DNA of 56,840 nt from a virus: the IMG/VR virus record IMGVR_UViG_3300037189_011039, positions 1-56,840 of that record; one strand, written 5' to 3'. Positions 1 through 7,164 of the stretch are shown here, piece after piece. The notes below the pieces were generated by a model. That model was not told the origin of the DNA and did no database searches. It worked only from the letters and a program-made list of their open reading frames with translations. Made by a program: the position numbers and the translations under genes. Position 1 is the first letter of the stretch; every line of letters begins with the position of its first letter.

Positions 1-1
1 G

Positions 2-451
2 TTTTTTAATGGTTTATACGAACAAGCAGCAGAAGAATTTAAACGCCATTTGAGTTTGCCTAAAGCTGTTTGGGCTCCAGAACGTGCAGCATCTATGCGT
101 TACATTGCAAAATGCGAACCCGCTCAAGCAGAGTATTGGTTAACTCGTGCAATTGATGAGTCGCCAGGTCGTCGTGAACCTTGGGTTGAACTAGCTCAAC
201 TTTATTATTCCCTTGACTCATGGGAACCGACTTTAGCCGCAGCCGAGAGAGCGCTAGCTATTACTGTAAAACCTCTTGATTATCTGTGTGAAGAGTTTGC
301 TTGGGGTTGGTTACCTTGGGATTTAGCAGCAGTATCTTCATGGAACTTAGGTTTAAAAGATAAATCATTAACTTATGGTGAAAAGGCTTTGGAACTTAAC
401 CTTGATGATGCACGTTTGGCAAGCAATCTAGAGTTCTATAAGGGAAAATAG
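2..451 (+). CDS. Glycosyltransferase-like protein, C-terminal TPR part (5' truncated by window)
   Basis: The frame is open from the first bases of the window, so only the last ~149 codons are present. The visible part is helical and TPR-like: paired repeats with 'AEYWLTRAI..SPGRREPWVELAQLYY' spacing followed by 'GEKALELNLDDARLASNL'. This tail is typical of family 2 glycosyltransferases that carry C-terminal TPRs, in which the catalytic GT-A domain lies upstream. The catalytic domain is not in the window, so the enzyme call rests on the tail alone. An internal TTG at 50 could be mistaken for the start. In phages such genes usually glycosylate virion proteins or host surface polymers. Confidence 0.6.
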   Translation, partial: FFNGLYEQAAEEFKRHLSLPKAVWAPERAASMRYIAKCEPAQAEYWLTRAIDESPGRREPWVELAQLYYSLDSWEPTLAAAERALAITVKPLDYLCEEFAWGWLPWDLAAVSSWNLGLKDKSLTYGEKALELNLDDARLASNLEFYKGK

Positions 452-471
452 AATTCTAAGGAGAGTGCCCA

Positions 472-1047
472 ATGCGTGGTGGTAATGAAAGCGGAGACCG
501 TAACTCCCGCTTTAACATGGACTACGAAGCTTACAGCATGTATGAAGGTATTGCTGAAGAGCTTGGTGGCACTGTAGGTGTAGACGTTGACTGGTTCCGT
601 TGGCAAGACTACTATTTAGCAGATAACTATACTGACATTGTAGACCCAGTTTATGACGTATCTAGTTCTGTGTCTGGTAAAGGTAAGCGTTGGATGCTTC
701 CGTTTAAGATGCCAGTTGTTATGGCACAACAGATTCGTGGTACTAACGTTATGAATGAACGTGGGTTCTATGTTTCAGATACTTTGCGACTTGTAATCAA
801 TGTTGGTGATGTTCAGCGTTTACTTCCTTCTTTGATTAGTGATTCAAATACTCACATTAAAGACCGTGTGCTTTACCGTGGTGAAGTATTTGTTCCTACC
901 CGTGTTCTTCCACGTGGAGCATTCGGTTACCGTTATGCTGTCGTTACTGTTGACTGCAACCAGTTGAACCCTGAGGAAATGGTCAACGACCCACAGTTCC
1001 AAAAGTATGCTGCTATCCCGAATCAGGACCCTAGAAATGCCGTTTAA
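472..1047 (+). CDS. Putative virion or head-tail connector protein
   Basis: A 191-residue protein starting at ATG after a clear AGGAGAG ribosome site. It has no recognised motif. It has mixed alpha/beta composition, no membrane segment, and conserved-looking segments such as 'GKRWMLPFKMPVV' and 'RGEVFVPTRVLPRGAFGY'. Its place just ahead of the neck and tail genes suggests a structural or connector role, but this is inference from context. The end overlaps the next small gene by 11 bases. Confidence 0.5.
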   Translation: MRGGNESGDRNSRFNMDYEAYSMYEGIAEELGGTVGVDVDWFRWQDYYLADNYTDIVDPVYDVSSSVSGKGKRWMLPFKMPVVMAQQIRGTNVMNERGFYVSDTLRLVINVGDVQRLLPSLISDSNTHIKDRVLYRGEVFVPTRVLPRGAFGYRYAVVTVDCNQLNPEEMVNDPQFQKYAAIPNQDPRNAV

Positions 1048-1162
1048 GAGTTTAGCCCAAATGAAGTTTATGTTTGCAAAGCATCCTGAGATGGCTAAAG
1101 AATGGGCTGCGAAAACTGATGTTAAAGCATTACCTAAGAAAGTGAAAAAGAATGGCAAGTGA
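1037..1162 (+). CDS. Small conserved phage protein (PFKS.AQ..FMFA.HPE.A type)
   Basis: A 41-residue, Lys-rich protein beginning MPFKSLAQMKFMFAKHPEMA. This N-terminus is a pattern I recognise from many small tailed-phage proteins of unknown role. It overlaps both neighbours (11 bases at each end), so it is translationally coupled in an operon. It has no Cys and no membrane segment. It is the first of a series of tiny basic genes. Confidence 0.7.
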   Translation: MPFKSLAQMKFMFAKHPEMAKEWAAKTDVKALPKKVKKNGK

Positions 1163-1454
1163 AGCTTGGCAACGTAAAGAAGGTAAAGCCAAAAAAGGTG
1201 GGCTTAACGAAAAGGGGCGTAAGTCTTATGAGGCTGCACACCCTGGCTCTGACCTAAAGGCTCCAGTTAAGTCTGGTGATAATCCTCGTCGTGCATCTTT
1301 CTTGGCTCGTATGGGTCACATGGCTGGTGCAGAGCACAAGCCTAATGGTGAGCCTACTCGTCTTCTTCTTAGCCTTCAGGCTTGGGGTGCTTCATCTAAA
1401 GCTGATGCTGTTTCTAAAGCTAATGCTATGTCTGAAAGACTTAAGGACAAGTAA
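1152..1454 (+). CDS. DUF6321-like small phage protein
   Basis: 100 residues. The order 'AWQRKEGK..KGGLNEKGRKSY' then 'LKAPVKSGDNPRRASFLARM' then a C-terminal 'LLLSLQAWGA' matches, from memory, the DUF6321 family of short phage proteins whose function is unknown. It is basic and probably partly disordered. It starts inside the previous gene and its stop overlaps the next start as TAATG. A family search would settle the DUF assignment. Confidence 0.65.
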   Translation: MASEAWQRKEGKAKKGGLNEKGRKSYEAAHPGSDLKAPVKSGDNPRRASFLARMGHMAGAEHKPNGEPTRLLLSLQAWGASSKADAVSKANAMSERLKDK

Positions 1455-1612
1455 TGGCTGCTAAGAAAGTCTGGAATACCCCAAATCCTAAAGCAAAGAG
1501 CACAAAGCTAACTGACAGCCAAAAAGCTGAAGCTAAAGCTCGTGCCAAGGCTGCAGGCAGACCTTATCCAAACCTTGTAGACAACATGGCAGTTTCAAAG
1601 AGGAAGAAGTAA
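1454..1612 (+). CDS. Small basic phage protein with GRPYPNLVDNM motif
   Basis: 52 residues, about one quarter Lys. The motif GRPYPNLVDNM near the C-terminus recurs in short proteins of unknown function in several phage groups. It is coupled to both neighbours through TAATG junctions (1452-1456 and 1610-1614). A helical 'LTDSQKAEAKARAKAAG' segment precedes the motif. Function unknown; the strong positive charge suggests nucleic acid contact, but that is inference. Confidence 0.65.
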   Translation: MAAKKVWNTPNPKAKSTKLTDSQKAEAKARAKAAGRPYPNLVDNMAVSKRKK

Positions 1613-1851
1613 TGGCTACGGTAACAAAGCTGAGTGCAGCCCCTGTTCCGTACCCTAATGGTGGAGCGATTAAAGCTATGGCAGCAAAAAATAACATCAA
1701 TAAGTCTGAGGTTCACGATAAGATGCGTGCAGAACTTAAAGCTAAGCATGAGCGTGAAGCTGCAGAGCTTGAGTTTAAGATTAAGACTGATTCACAGAAA
1801 CTAGCGCAGAAGGGAAAGCCAAGTGCCTCCAAAGCCAGTACCAAAACCTAA
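1612..1851 (+). CDS. Small basic Ala/Lys-rich protein
   Basis: 79 residues with a charged helical centre (about residues 30-60, 'HDKMRAELKAKHEREAAELEF') that could form a short coiled coil, and a Ser/Lys-rich tail. No family recognised. It is coupled to the gene before it by TAATG and overlaps the next gene by 29 bases. It belongs to the run of tiny basic proteins between the virion-like gene at 472 and the tail genes. Confidence 0.55.
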   Translation: MATVTKLSAAPVPYPNGGAIKAMAAKNNINKSEVHDKMRAELKAKHEREAAELEFKIKTDSQKLAQKGKPSASKASTKT

Positions 1852-1954
1852 GCCTCTTCCGAAGCTTCCTACGAAGCAGAAGAACATGGAACGTGTGCAG
1901 AACATTACTGCTCGTAAAAAGAACTCTCAAGGAAAGAAGAAAAGCAATGCCTAA
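1823..1954 (+). CDS. Proline/lysine-rich 43-residue protein (GTG start)
   Basis: Starts at GTG 1823 behind AGAAGGGAAAG, an acceptable ribosome site. The first 20 residues alternate Pro and Lys (PPKPVPKPKPLPKLP), followed by a basic helix. It lies in a different frame from the genes on either side and overlaps both. No family is recognised. Such Pro-Lys stretches are extended, highly charged linkers. The call rests on frame, ribosome site and similarity in style to its neighbours. Confidence 0.45.
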   Translation: MPPKPVPKPKPLPKLPTKQKNMERVQNITARKKNSQGKKKSNA

Positions 1955-2087
1955 GTTTAGTAAAGGTAAAGAAGTTGCTGCGAATGGCAACCTTGATGGT
2001 AAGTCTGCAGGTAACCTAAGGGGTAAGAAGACTACTCACAAGGGTAAGACTTTATCGAAGTCTAAGACTTCAGTAAAGAAGGCATAG
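1947..2087 (+). CDS. Small Lys/Gly-rich basic protein
   Basis: 46 residues. I chose ATG 1947, after GGAAAGAAGAAA, over an in-frame GTG at 1893 that would lie deep inside the previous gene. The sequence is repetitive in style: 'KGKEV..NGNLDGKSAGNLRGKKTTHKGK', with Lys close to a third of residues. Probably disordered. Function unknown. Confidence 0.5.
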   Translation: MPKFSKGKEVAANGNLDGKSAGNLRGKKTTHKGKTLSKSKTSVKKA

Positions 2088-2088
2088 C

Positions 2089-2142
2089 ATGTGTAACGGT
2101 AACTGCACATGCGGTAAAGATAAGGAGCCTACTAATGGCTAA
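2089..2142 (+). CDS. Possible 17-residue Cys-rich peptide
   Basis: ATG TGT ... TAA encodes MCNGNCTCGKDKEPTNG, directly after the stop at 2087. The CTCGK motif is repeated in the next gene (MAKKCTCGKC...), so this may be a real mini-gene or a relic of a duplication. It has no clear ribosome site of its own and is very short. The 5' leader of the next gene would have the same sequence, so its status is uncertain. Confidence 0.3.
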   Translation: MCNGNCTCGKDKEPTNG

Positions 2143-2302
2143 AAAATGTACCTGCGGCAAATGTGCAGCTTGTAAAGCTAACGCAAAGAAGCCTGCAACA
2201 AAGAATGCAAAGCTTGCTGCTATGTATGGCGACAAGACCAAGATTACTCGTGGCGATGTTATTACTGCCGCAAAAATGAACTCTGACGGAAAGAAGAAGT
2301 AA
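2135..2302 (+). CDS. Small Cys-cluster protein (CTCGKCAAC)
   Basis: 55 residues, preceded by AAGGAG at 2120-2125. Cys residues 5, 7, 10 and 13 form a tight N-terminal knuckle that could bind a metal. The remainder is basic, ending 'TKITRGDVITAAKMNSDGKKK'. It overlaps the possible peptide at 2089 by 8 bases. No named family. Confidence 0.6.
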   Translation: MAKKCTCGKCAACKANAKKPATKNAKLAAMYGDKTKITRGDVITAAKMNSDGKKK

Positions 2303-2304
2303 AC

Positions 2305-2685
2305 ATGCCACTAAGCAAAAACAAACCTGGAAAAACAAAAGCATATCTTAAGGATAAGGGTGTTACCCGTAATGGCGAGGTTAATGGAACAAACGCCATT
2401 GGTGCTGGAAAGAAGGCTAAGGCTGAGTTAAAGAAAACTGCCATTAAGCAGCAGGTACGAGCATCCGCTGACGCAAAGCTTGCAACCTCTAGGGGGCTTG
2501 GACCTGGTGACGGGTCTTGGAACCGAAAAACTGAATCTGCAGCAAAAATTGCGGGCAAAGCTGGCGTACCGATGAATGGTCCAAGCGTTGCAGCAGGCGG
2601 TTCAAGTGCCCGAAAAACTGTTAATAAGCGCACTGCACAATCTATGGAAGCTCGCCCAGAGCTAAAGGGAAAGTACAAGCCGTAG
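2305..2685 (+). CDS. Basic, likely disordered 126-residue protein
   Basis: Lys-, Ala- and Gly-rich with a 'SRGLGPGDGSWNRKTESAAKIA' centre. It starts two bases after the previous stop and is the last gene before a terminator at 2707. No family recognised. The whole set 1037-2685 appears to be one operon of basic proteins lying between virion genes, so a packaged or DNA-contacting role is possible but unproven. Confidence 0.55.
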   Translation: MPLSKNKPGKTKAYLKDKGVTRNGEVNGTNAIGAGKKAKAELKKTAIKQQVRASADAKLATSRGLGPGDGSWNRKTESAAKIAGKAGVPMNGPSVAAGGSSARKTVNKRTAQSMEARPELKGKYKP

Positions 2686-2706
2686 TTTTAACATAAATAA
2701 AAGTTT

Positions 2707-2735
2707 AGGTCCCTTTTAGGGACCTTTTCTTTTAC
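2707..2735 (+). terminator. Intrinsic terminator after the basic mini-gene operon
   Basis: AGGTCCC (2707-2713), loop TTTTA, GGGACCT (2719-2725), followed by TTTCTTTT. A 7 bp stem plus T-run on the + strand. It separates the small basic genes from the neck and tail operon. Confidence 0.85.
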
Positions 2736-2744
2736 TCTAGAGGT

Positions 2745-2767
2745 GTAGCTATTCGTGCGAATACTAC
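2745..2767. promoter_or_regulatory. Inverted repeat ahead of the tail operon
   Basis: GTAG-c-TATTCG / TG / CGAATA-CTAC forms a near-perfect 10 bp dyad with one bulged C. It lies 10 bases after the terminator T-run and 39 bases before the next start, with no gene between. It could be an operator or an mRNA 5' hairpin for the tail genes. No good -35/-10 pair is evident beside it. The downstream gene has AAAAGGA as ribosome site. Confidence 0.45.
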
Positions 2768-2805
2768 CTACCTATGTAGCCTGCACCTGTTAAAAGGATT
2801 TTGCG

Positions 2806-2988
2806 ATGTCATCAAGTTCTAAGCCTTGGTGGGAAAAGATTACCGAGTTCAACACACCCGCTGAAAAGGAAGAATTCCTTAAAGGTATTGGTGGAGCTAA
2901 GCCTTCTTCCCCTAGCTCGAACATCATTTACGCAATAATTGCTGGCTACGTTGGTGGAAGAATCGCCCAACGTAAGTCGAGCAAGTAA
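2806..2988 (+). CDS. Small single-span membrane protein
   Basis: 60 residues: a polar N-terminal half ('KPWWEKITEFNTPAEKEEFLKGIGG'), a hydrophobic stretch at about residues 39-52 (NIIYAIIAGYVGGRIA), and a basic tail. One short predicted membrane segment. First gene after the regulatory gap; its stop overlaps the next start (TAATG). Role unknown. Confidence 0.55.
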   Translation: MSSSSKPWWEKITEFNTPAEKEEFLKGIGGAKPSSPSSNIIYAIIAGYVGGRIAQRKSSK

Positions 2989-3299
2989 TGCTAAAGAGAT
3001 TACGACAGGCAACGCAAAGCGCAGTTCAAGATACAGCTGTATCAATGACTAATCAGCTCCGTCAATCCGCATTGAAAAGTGGTTGGGATAAAGACGTTGT
3101 AGCTAACATGCATGTACAGCATTCAGATGGCAAGTTCAATGTCCATGTATCCCCTGAGTATAAAGACCGTGCTTTTGTACACGAGTTTGGTAATGAAACA
3201 GTTCGACCTACTGCTGTTATTCGTAAATTTAGCAGTAATACTAAAGAAGTTCAACAGTCTTTTATGAGTAACATCAAAAAACATTATGGAGGTAAGTAA
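2988..3299 (+). CDS. HK97 gp10-like neck/tail-completion protein
   Basis: 103 residues. The C-terminal pattern 'AFVHEFGNETVRPTAVIRKF' is the signature of the HK97 gp10-type neck proteins, where a His-Glu-x-G segment precedes a 'P.P.lr.a' segment. These proteins join the head connector to the tail terminator. It sits directly ahead of the tail terminator candidate and sheath, as expected. It is coupled to both neighbours by TAATG overlaps. Confidence 0.65.
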   Translation: MLKRLRQATQSAVQDTAVSMTNQLRQSALKSGWDKDVVANMHVQHSDGKFNVHVSPEYKDRAFVHEFGNETVRPTAVIRKFSSNTKEVQQSFMSNIKKHYGGK

Positions 3300-3895
3300 T
3301 GACTTTTTTACTTTCTGAAGATGCTGCTCTACGTTCTTGGCTTGATGGGATGACTGTAACAGACCAAAAGACTGCTACTGATAATGTCACTCGTCAGGTT
3401 GGTGTGTTTTATGGTCAACCTGACCAAGAGCTGCGTGCCCAGTCGTACCCATACATCACTATTGACATGATTGATGTTGCACGTGACTTTAGCCGTGAAA
3501 TGCGTGGGTTTACTCAAGCAGACTATTTAGCTCCAGATAATCTTCCAGAGCACAAAGGCTGGGAAATAGAGCTACCTATTCCAGTGAACATTGATTACCA
3601 AATCACAACTTATTGTCGTCACCCACGGCATGACCGAGAACTGTTAGCGCAGATTCTCACTTTAAAACTTCCTTTTAGGTTCGGGCAATTAAGTCTAGAC
3701 GATGGAACTAACCGTCGTTTAGAAGTAATTGACGTTTCTAAAAGGGATGCTACAGAGCAGGCAAAGCGCTTGTTTGTAAATGCAATCACTGTACGTGTTT
3801 CAAGTGAAATCGCACAGAAACCACTAAACGAACTCTACCAGGCACTCACTGTCAATACTGACGTGGCTACGGGATACAACCAATACACGATTTGA
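3299..3895 (+). CDS. Tail terminator / tail completion protein (putative)
   Basis: 198 residues, alpha/beta, with 'QSYPYITIDMIDVARDF' and 'VNIDYQITTYCRHPRHDRELLAQIL'. This resembles the tail-completion proteins found immediately upstream of sheath genes in many myoviruses, which cap the finished tail (T4 gp15 or lambda gpU role). The call depends mainly on gene order and general fold pattern, since there is no diagnostic motif. Confidence 0.55.
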   Translation: MTFLLSEDAALRSWLDGMTVTDQKTATDNVTRQVGVFYGQPDQELRAQSYPYITIDMIDVARDFSREMRGFTQADYLAPDNLPEHKGWEIELPIPVNIDYQITTYCRHPRHDRELLAQILTLKLPFRFGQLSLDDGTNRRLEVIDVSKRDATEQAKRLFVNAITVRVSSEIAQKPLNELYQALTVNTDVATGYNQYTI

Positions 3896-3929
3896 AAATC
3901 CAAGAAATAAATCTATCTAAGGAGATAAA

Positions 3930-5519
3930 ATGACCTATGGTCGTCCTGGAGTCTACATTAGTGAGACTCTACTTCCAGCTCCTGTAGCATCTACTGGTAC
4001 AGCTGATGCTGCTGGTGCTGCTATCGGTGCTTTTGCACAAGGACCTACTGCCCTTACTCTAGTCACCTCATGGTATGACTTTGTAAGCAAGTTCGGTGGT
4101 TTCAATGCTAACTTCCCAGCAACCTTTGGTGTAAATCAGTTCTTCCTAAATGGTGGTTCTGAGCTTTACGTAAAGCGTGTTGTTGGAGCGGGTGCAGCTG
4201 CAGCTACAGTAACTATTCCTTCAACTACTGTTGGAACCAACATTGGTACCGCTACTGCACGCAACGTTGGTGCAGCAGGCAACAACCTACGTGTACGCAT
4301 TTACCAAACTGGTTCTGGTAACTCATATACGCTTGCTGTTTACCAAGAAGTTATCTCATCTGAACTAGGAACTAATGATTCAAATGCAAGTAACGATTTG
4401 CTTGTTGAATCCTTTGACAACCTAGTATTCAATGACGCTTCATCGCCTAACTATGCACAAACTGTAGTTAATGCATTGTCTACTTATGTTACCCTAGCTT
4501 TAACTGATACTACCCACGCACCAGCAACCCGAAGCATCACTAACGTTCTACCACTTGTAGGCGGAGCAGACGGTAGTGCACCTGCTGCCTCAAACTATGG
4601 GGCTGTTGTAGCAACTGATGGTTCATCAGAGTTCTCTACTGTTGACCGTCCACTAGTTATCTTTGCTCCAGAACTTTACGCAAAGTTTGTTGTAGATGGT
4701 AACAATGCAGCAGCCGCTGACCTTGCTACTGTACACGACGCTATTTCAGCATGGGCTTCATCAACTAATGGTTATGCAGTACTAGATACTGCGCCAAGCC
4801 TGACCACTGGTGCAGCAATCGACTATGCTACTGCTCGTACAACTACCAGTCAAGCAGCTGTTTACTACCCTAACTACTACATTAGTGACCCACTAAACAC
4901 TAGTCGTGGAATTCTTCGTAAGGTTGGTCCAGCAGGTGCTGTTGCAGGTTTGTACCTACAGACAGACAAGGCTGTTGGTCCTTTCAAGGCTCCAGCAGGT
5001 GTACAAGCAAGCGTAAAGGGTGCAATCTCACTTGAGCGTGCATTTACTTCAACTGACCTAGATTCACTAAACACTGGTATTTACACCAGTGGTGGTTCTA
5101 CTACTTATGGTGTTTCTGTAAACGCTATTCGTAATGTTCCAGGTGCAGGAATCGTTGTTATGGGTGCTCGCACCCTACAGCAAGACGGTACCTCCAACCG
5201 TTACGTAAACATGCGTCGCTCACTCATTTACATTGAGAAGCGTCTAAATGACCTGACCAAGTTCGCTATTTTCGAGAACAACAACTACAAGCTTTGGGCT
5301 CAGCTCAATACTGTAATCAGCGTGTTCTTGACTGAATACTCGAACCAGGGCGGTCTGCGTGGAGCAACCCCAGCGCAGTCATTCTTTGTCAAGATTGATT
5401 CACAGAACAATACTGCACAAACTATCGCTAATGGTGAAGTACACATTCAGGTTGGTGTTGCATTGCAGTACCCATCGGAGTTCATTGTGATTAACCTTAG
5501 CCAAATCACTGGAAACTAG
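3930..5519 (+). CDS. Contractile tail sheath protein
   Basis: 529 residues, strong AAGGAGAT ribosome site. The N-terminus 'YGRPGVYISETLLPAPV' and 'FFLNGGSELYVKRVVG', and the C-terminus 'RYVNMRRSLIYIEKRLNDL...TPAQSFFVKID' are classic sheath signatures. The conserved C-terminal domain (about residues 400-529) forms the inner sheath layer that grips the tube. Length is within the usual 400-660 range. C-ending codons are frequent, as expected for an abundant protein. Followed by the tube gene, fixing this phage as a myovirus. Confidence 0.96.
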   Translation: MTYGRPGVYISETLLPAPVASTGTADAAGAAIGAFAQGPTALTLVTSWYDFVSKFGGFNANFPATFGVNQFFLNGGSELYVKRVVGAGAAAATVTIPSTTVGTNIGTATARNVGAAGNNLRVRIYQTGSGNSYTLAVYQEVISSELGTNDSNASNDLLVESFDNLVFNDASSPNYAQTVVNALSTYVTLALTDTTHAPATRSITNVLPLVGGADGSAPAASNYGAVVATDGSSEFSTVDRPLVIFAPELYAKFVVDGNNAAAADLATVHDAISAWASSTNGYAVLDTAPSLTTGAAIDYATARTTTSQAAVYYPNYYISDPLNTSRGILRKVGPAGAVAGLYLQTDKAVGPFKAPAGVQASVKGAISLERAFTSTDLDSLNTGIYTSGGSTTYGVSVNAIRNVPGAGIVVMGARTLQQDGTSNRYVNMRRSLIYIEKRLNDLTKFAIFENNNYKLWAQLNTVISVFLTEYSNQGGLRGATPAQSFFVKIDSQNNTAQTIANGEVHIQVGVALQYPSEFIVINLSQITGN

Positions 5520-5538
5520 CCAAGAGGAGATTACATAA

Positions 5539-6165
5539 ATGGCAACCGTATTTAACAATCGTTCCACGATTGCAACTGACCCATTAAGAAATTTCCGTTT
5601 CTTAGTGACTTTCACACCGCAAAGTAATGTCAAAGTGAACTCAACTACTGAAGCTGCTACAACTGGTACTTCTGGAATGAAGGGCATTACCTTTGGTTTT
5701 ACTTCAGTATCAGGTTTAGCTACTACTACTGAGTCAATTCCTTACCGTGAAGGTAGCTACAACACTACTGTTCACCAGATTCCTGGACAGACTTCTTTCG
5801 CTCCGCTATCGCTTCAGCGTGGTGTGGTTCTTGGAAGCCGTCAGTCTTGGGACTGGATGCGTGACTTGTTCCGCACTGTACAAGGAACTGATACCCGTAG
5901 TGTTGCAGATAACTTCCGTTGTGACATCACTATCCAGGTTCTAAGCCACCCAATCGCCTCTACTGTAACTTCAAATACTGAAGGAAAGCAGAGCGACCAC
6001 GTAGCAATGGAGTTCAAGGTTTACAACGCTTGGATTTCATCATTGGCTTACTCGGACCTTAACGCTGGTGACAACGCTATCCTCGTAGAAGCAATGACAC
6101 TAGTTCATGAAGGATTCGACATCAGTTGGGCAAATGACCTAACTGATGGTGCAATCCCACTATAA
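5539..6165 (+). CDS. Tail tube protein
   Basis: 208 residues, directly after the sheath gene. It starts 'DPLRNFRFLVTF', has 'GFTSVSGLATTTESIPYREG' and 'SQRGVVLGSRQSWDWMRDL'-like blocks typical of gp19-type tube proteins, which stack as hexamers around the tape measure. Ribosome site GAGGAGAT. The order sheath-tube-chaperone-tape measure is canonical. Confidence 0.94.
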   Translation: MATVFNNRSTIATDPLRNFRFLVTFTPQSNVKVNSTTEAATTGTSGMKGITFGFTSVSGLATTTESIPYREGSYNTTVHQIPGQTSFAPLSLQRGVVLGSRQSWDWMRDLFRTVQGTDTRSVADNFRCDITIQVLSHPIASTVTSNTEGKQSDHVAMEFKVYNAWISSLAYSDLNAGDNAILVEAMTLVHEGFDISWANDLTDGAIPL

Positions 6166-6191
6166 CTAATACCTAAATAAAGGAACATCAA

Positions 6192-7007
6192 ATGGAAAAA
6201 GAAACGTTAAAAGCAGCTGCTAATCCAGCTAAGGCAAATGCCCTAGTAGCAGAGGCACTATCAAATGACGAACCACAAATTGAACCAGCAAAAATTCTTG
6301 CAGGTTCAAACATCGAGGTGACCCTCCCTGGCGGATACATTACATCCGCTGGGGAGGTCTACCAAACAGTTGAAGTAAAAGAGCTGAATGGTAGGGATGA
6401 AGAATACATCGCTAAGGTAGCAAATACTAACAAGATGTATAACGCAATCCTAACCCGTGGGACGGTTGCTGTTGGTGACCTTCCAGTAACAAATGACCTA
6501 TTAGGAAGGCTACTCCTTGGAGACAGGGACGCTATCATGCTAGGTATTTTCCGAGCAACATACGGAGATACTGCTGAAATGGGTTCTTGGTGTAACCAGT
6601 GTGGTAACTATCACCTAGTAAATATAAAAGTAACTGAAGACATTAAAACTAAAGCATTGTTAGACCCTACCAATGACCGAACTTTTACAGTCCAAGGTAA
6701 AAATAAAGAATTTTTGGTAACACTACCAACAGGTGTAACTCAAGGAATTCTTTTAGAACTATCTAATGCTAATAGTGCAGAACAACTAACAGCTTTGCTT
6801 GAACAGACTGTCCTCGAAATTGATGGCAAGCCTGTACTTTCAAAGCTTCAGGTTCAAGATTTAGGTATTGCTGACCGACAGAAGATTGCTGAAGAACTTG
6901 CTAAGCGAACTCCTGGACCACAGTGGGATGACATCACTCTTGATTGCCCCGATTGCAGTGGTGAGTTGGTGGTTCCAATTAGTCTTGGAGCTTTGTTTCG
7001 GTTCTAG
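6192..7007 (+). CDS. T4 gp26-like tail assembly chaperone / baseplate hub assembly protein, frame 1
   Basis: 271 residues. The N-terminal beta part 'VTLPGGYIT..GEVYQTVEVKELNGRDEEYI' plus 'LLLGDRDAIMLGIFRATYGD' matches the T4 gp26-type family of baseplate/tail assembly proteins. Two CxxC knuckles (WCNQCG near residue 136; DCPDCSG near residue 255) suggest a zinc ribbon. Position between tube and tape measure is that of tail assembly chaperones. The reading frame stops at TAG 7005 just after TTT-CGG, where a second frame takes over (see next entry). Confidence 0.8.
   Translation: MEKETLKAAANPAKANALVAEALSNDEPQIEPAKILAGSNIEVTLPGGYITSAGEVYQTVEVKELNGRDEEYIAKVANTNKMYNAILTRGTVAVGDLPVTNDLLGRLLLGDRDAIMLGIFRATYGDTAEMGSWCNQCGNYHLVNIKVTEDIKTKALLDPTNDRTFTVQGKNKEFLVTLPTGVTQGILLELSNANSAEQLTALLEQTVLEIDGKPVLSKLQVQDLGIADRQKIAEELAKRTPGPQWDDITLDCPDCSGELVVPISLGALFRF
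6993..7007 (+). other. Candidate +1 ribosomal frameshift site
   Basis: The zero-frame codons are TTG TTT CGG TTC TAG. Phe-tRNA on UUU can re-pair perfectly with UUC after a +1 slip, and the next codon CGG appears rare in this region, where CGT and CGC dominate. A stop follows two codons later. UUU-CGN is the known +1 site type of influenza PA-X. Confidence 0.55.
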
Positions 7008-7164
7008 CATTGCTAGTTACGAGAACTTGTTAAAGTCTTGGGCATTACTGTCTATGTCTTTTCCAGGATGGTCATTATCTGAACTTCAAGAAATGACCCC
7101 TCGTGAAAGAGTGAACTGGTTAGAACTAGCCAGAGAGTATGGGAAGGTTACGAAAGGTAACTAA
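6999..7164 (+). CDS. Frameshift extension of the tail assembly chaperone (gpGT-like C-terminus)
   Basis: This frame is open from about 6868 to 7164 but has no ATG or ribosome site near where it leaves the first gene. The predicted product uses a +1 slip at TTT (6996-6998) to TTC (6997-6999), giving join(6192..6998, 7000..7164), 323 residues. The added 54 residues (SWALLSMSFPGWSLSELQEM...WLELAREYG) are helical and end one base into the tape measure start. Expressing a longer chaperone by frameshift just before the tape measure gene is widespread in tailed phages. A stand-alone start at TTG 7027 is the alternative. Confidence 0.65.

Noticed and set aside
2262-2678. 138-residue minus-strand ORF opposite the bas ic protein gene
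   Set aside because: Shadow of a Lys/Ala-rich gene; the hydrophobic and Phe/Leu-rich content is what reverse reading of AAG/GCA codons gives. No ribosome site.
6868-7164. Independent 98-residue gene starting inside the chaperone gene
   Set aside because: The start at 6868 has no ribosome site, and the first ~45 codons are a shadow of the chaperone frame. Only the part after ~6999 looks protein-like, which fits a frameshift extension.
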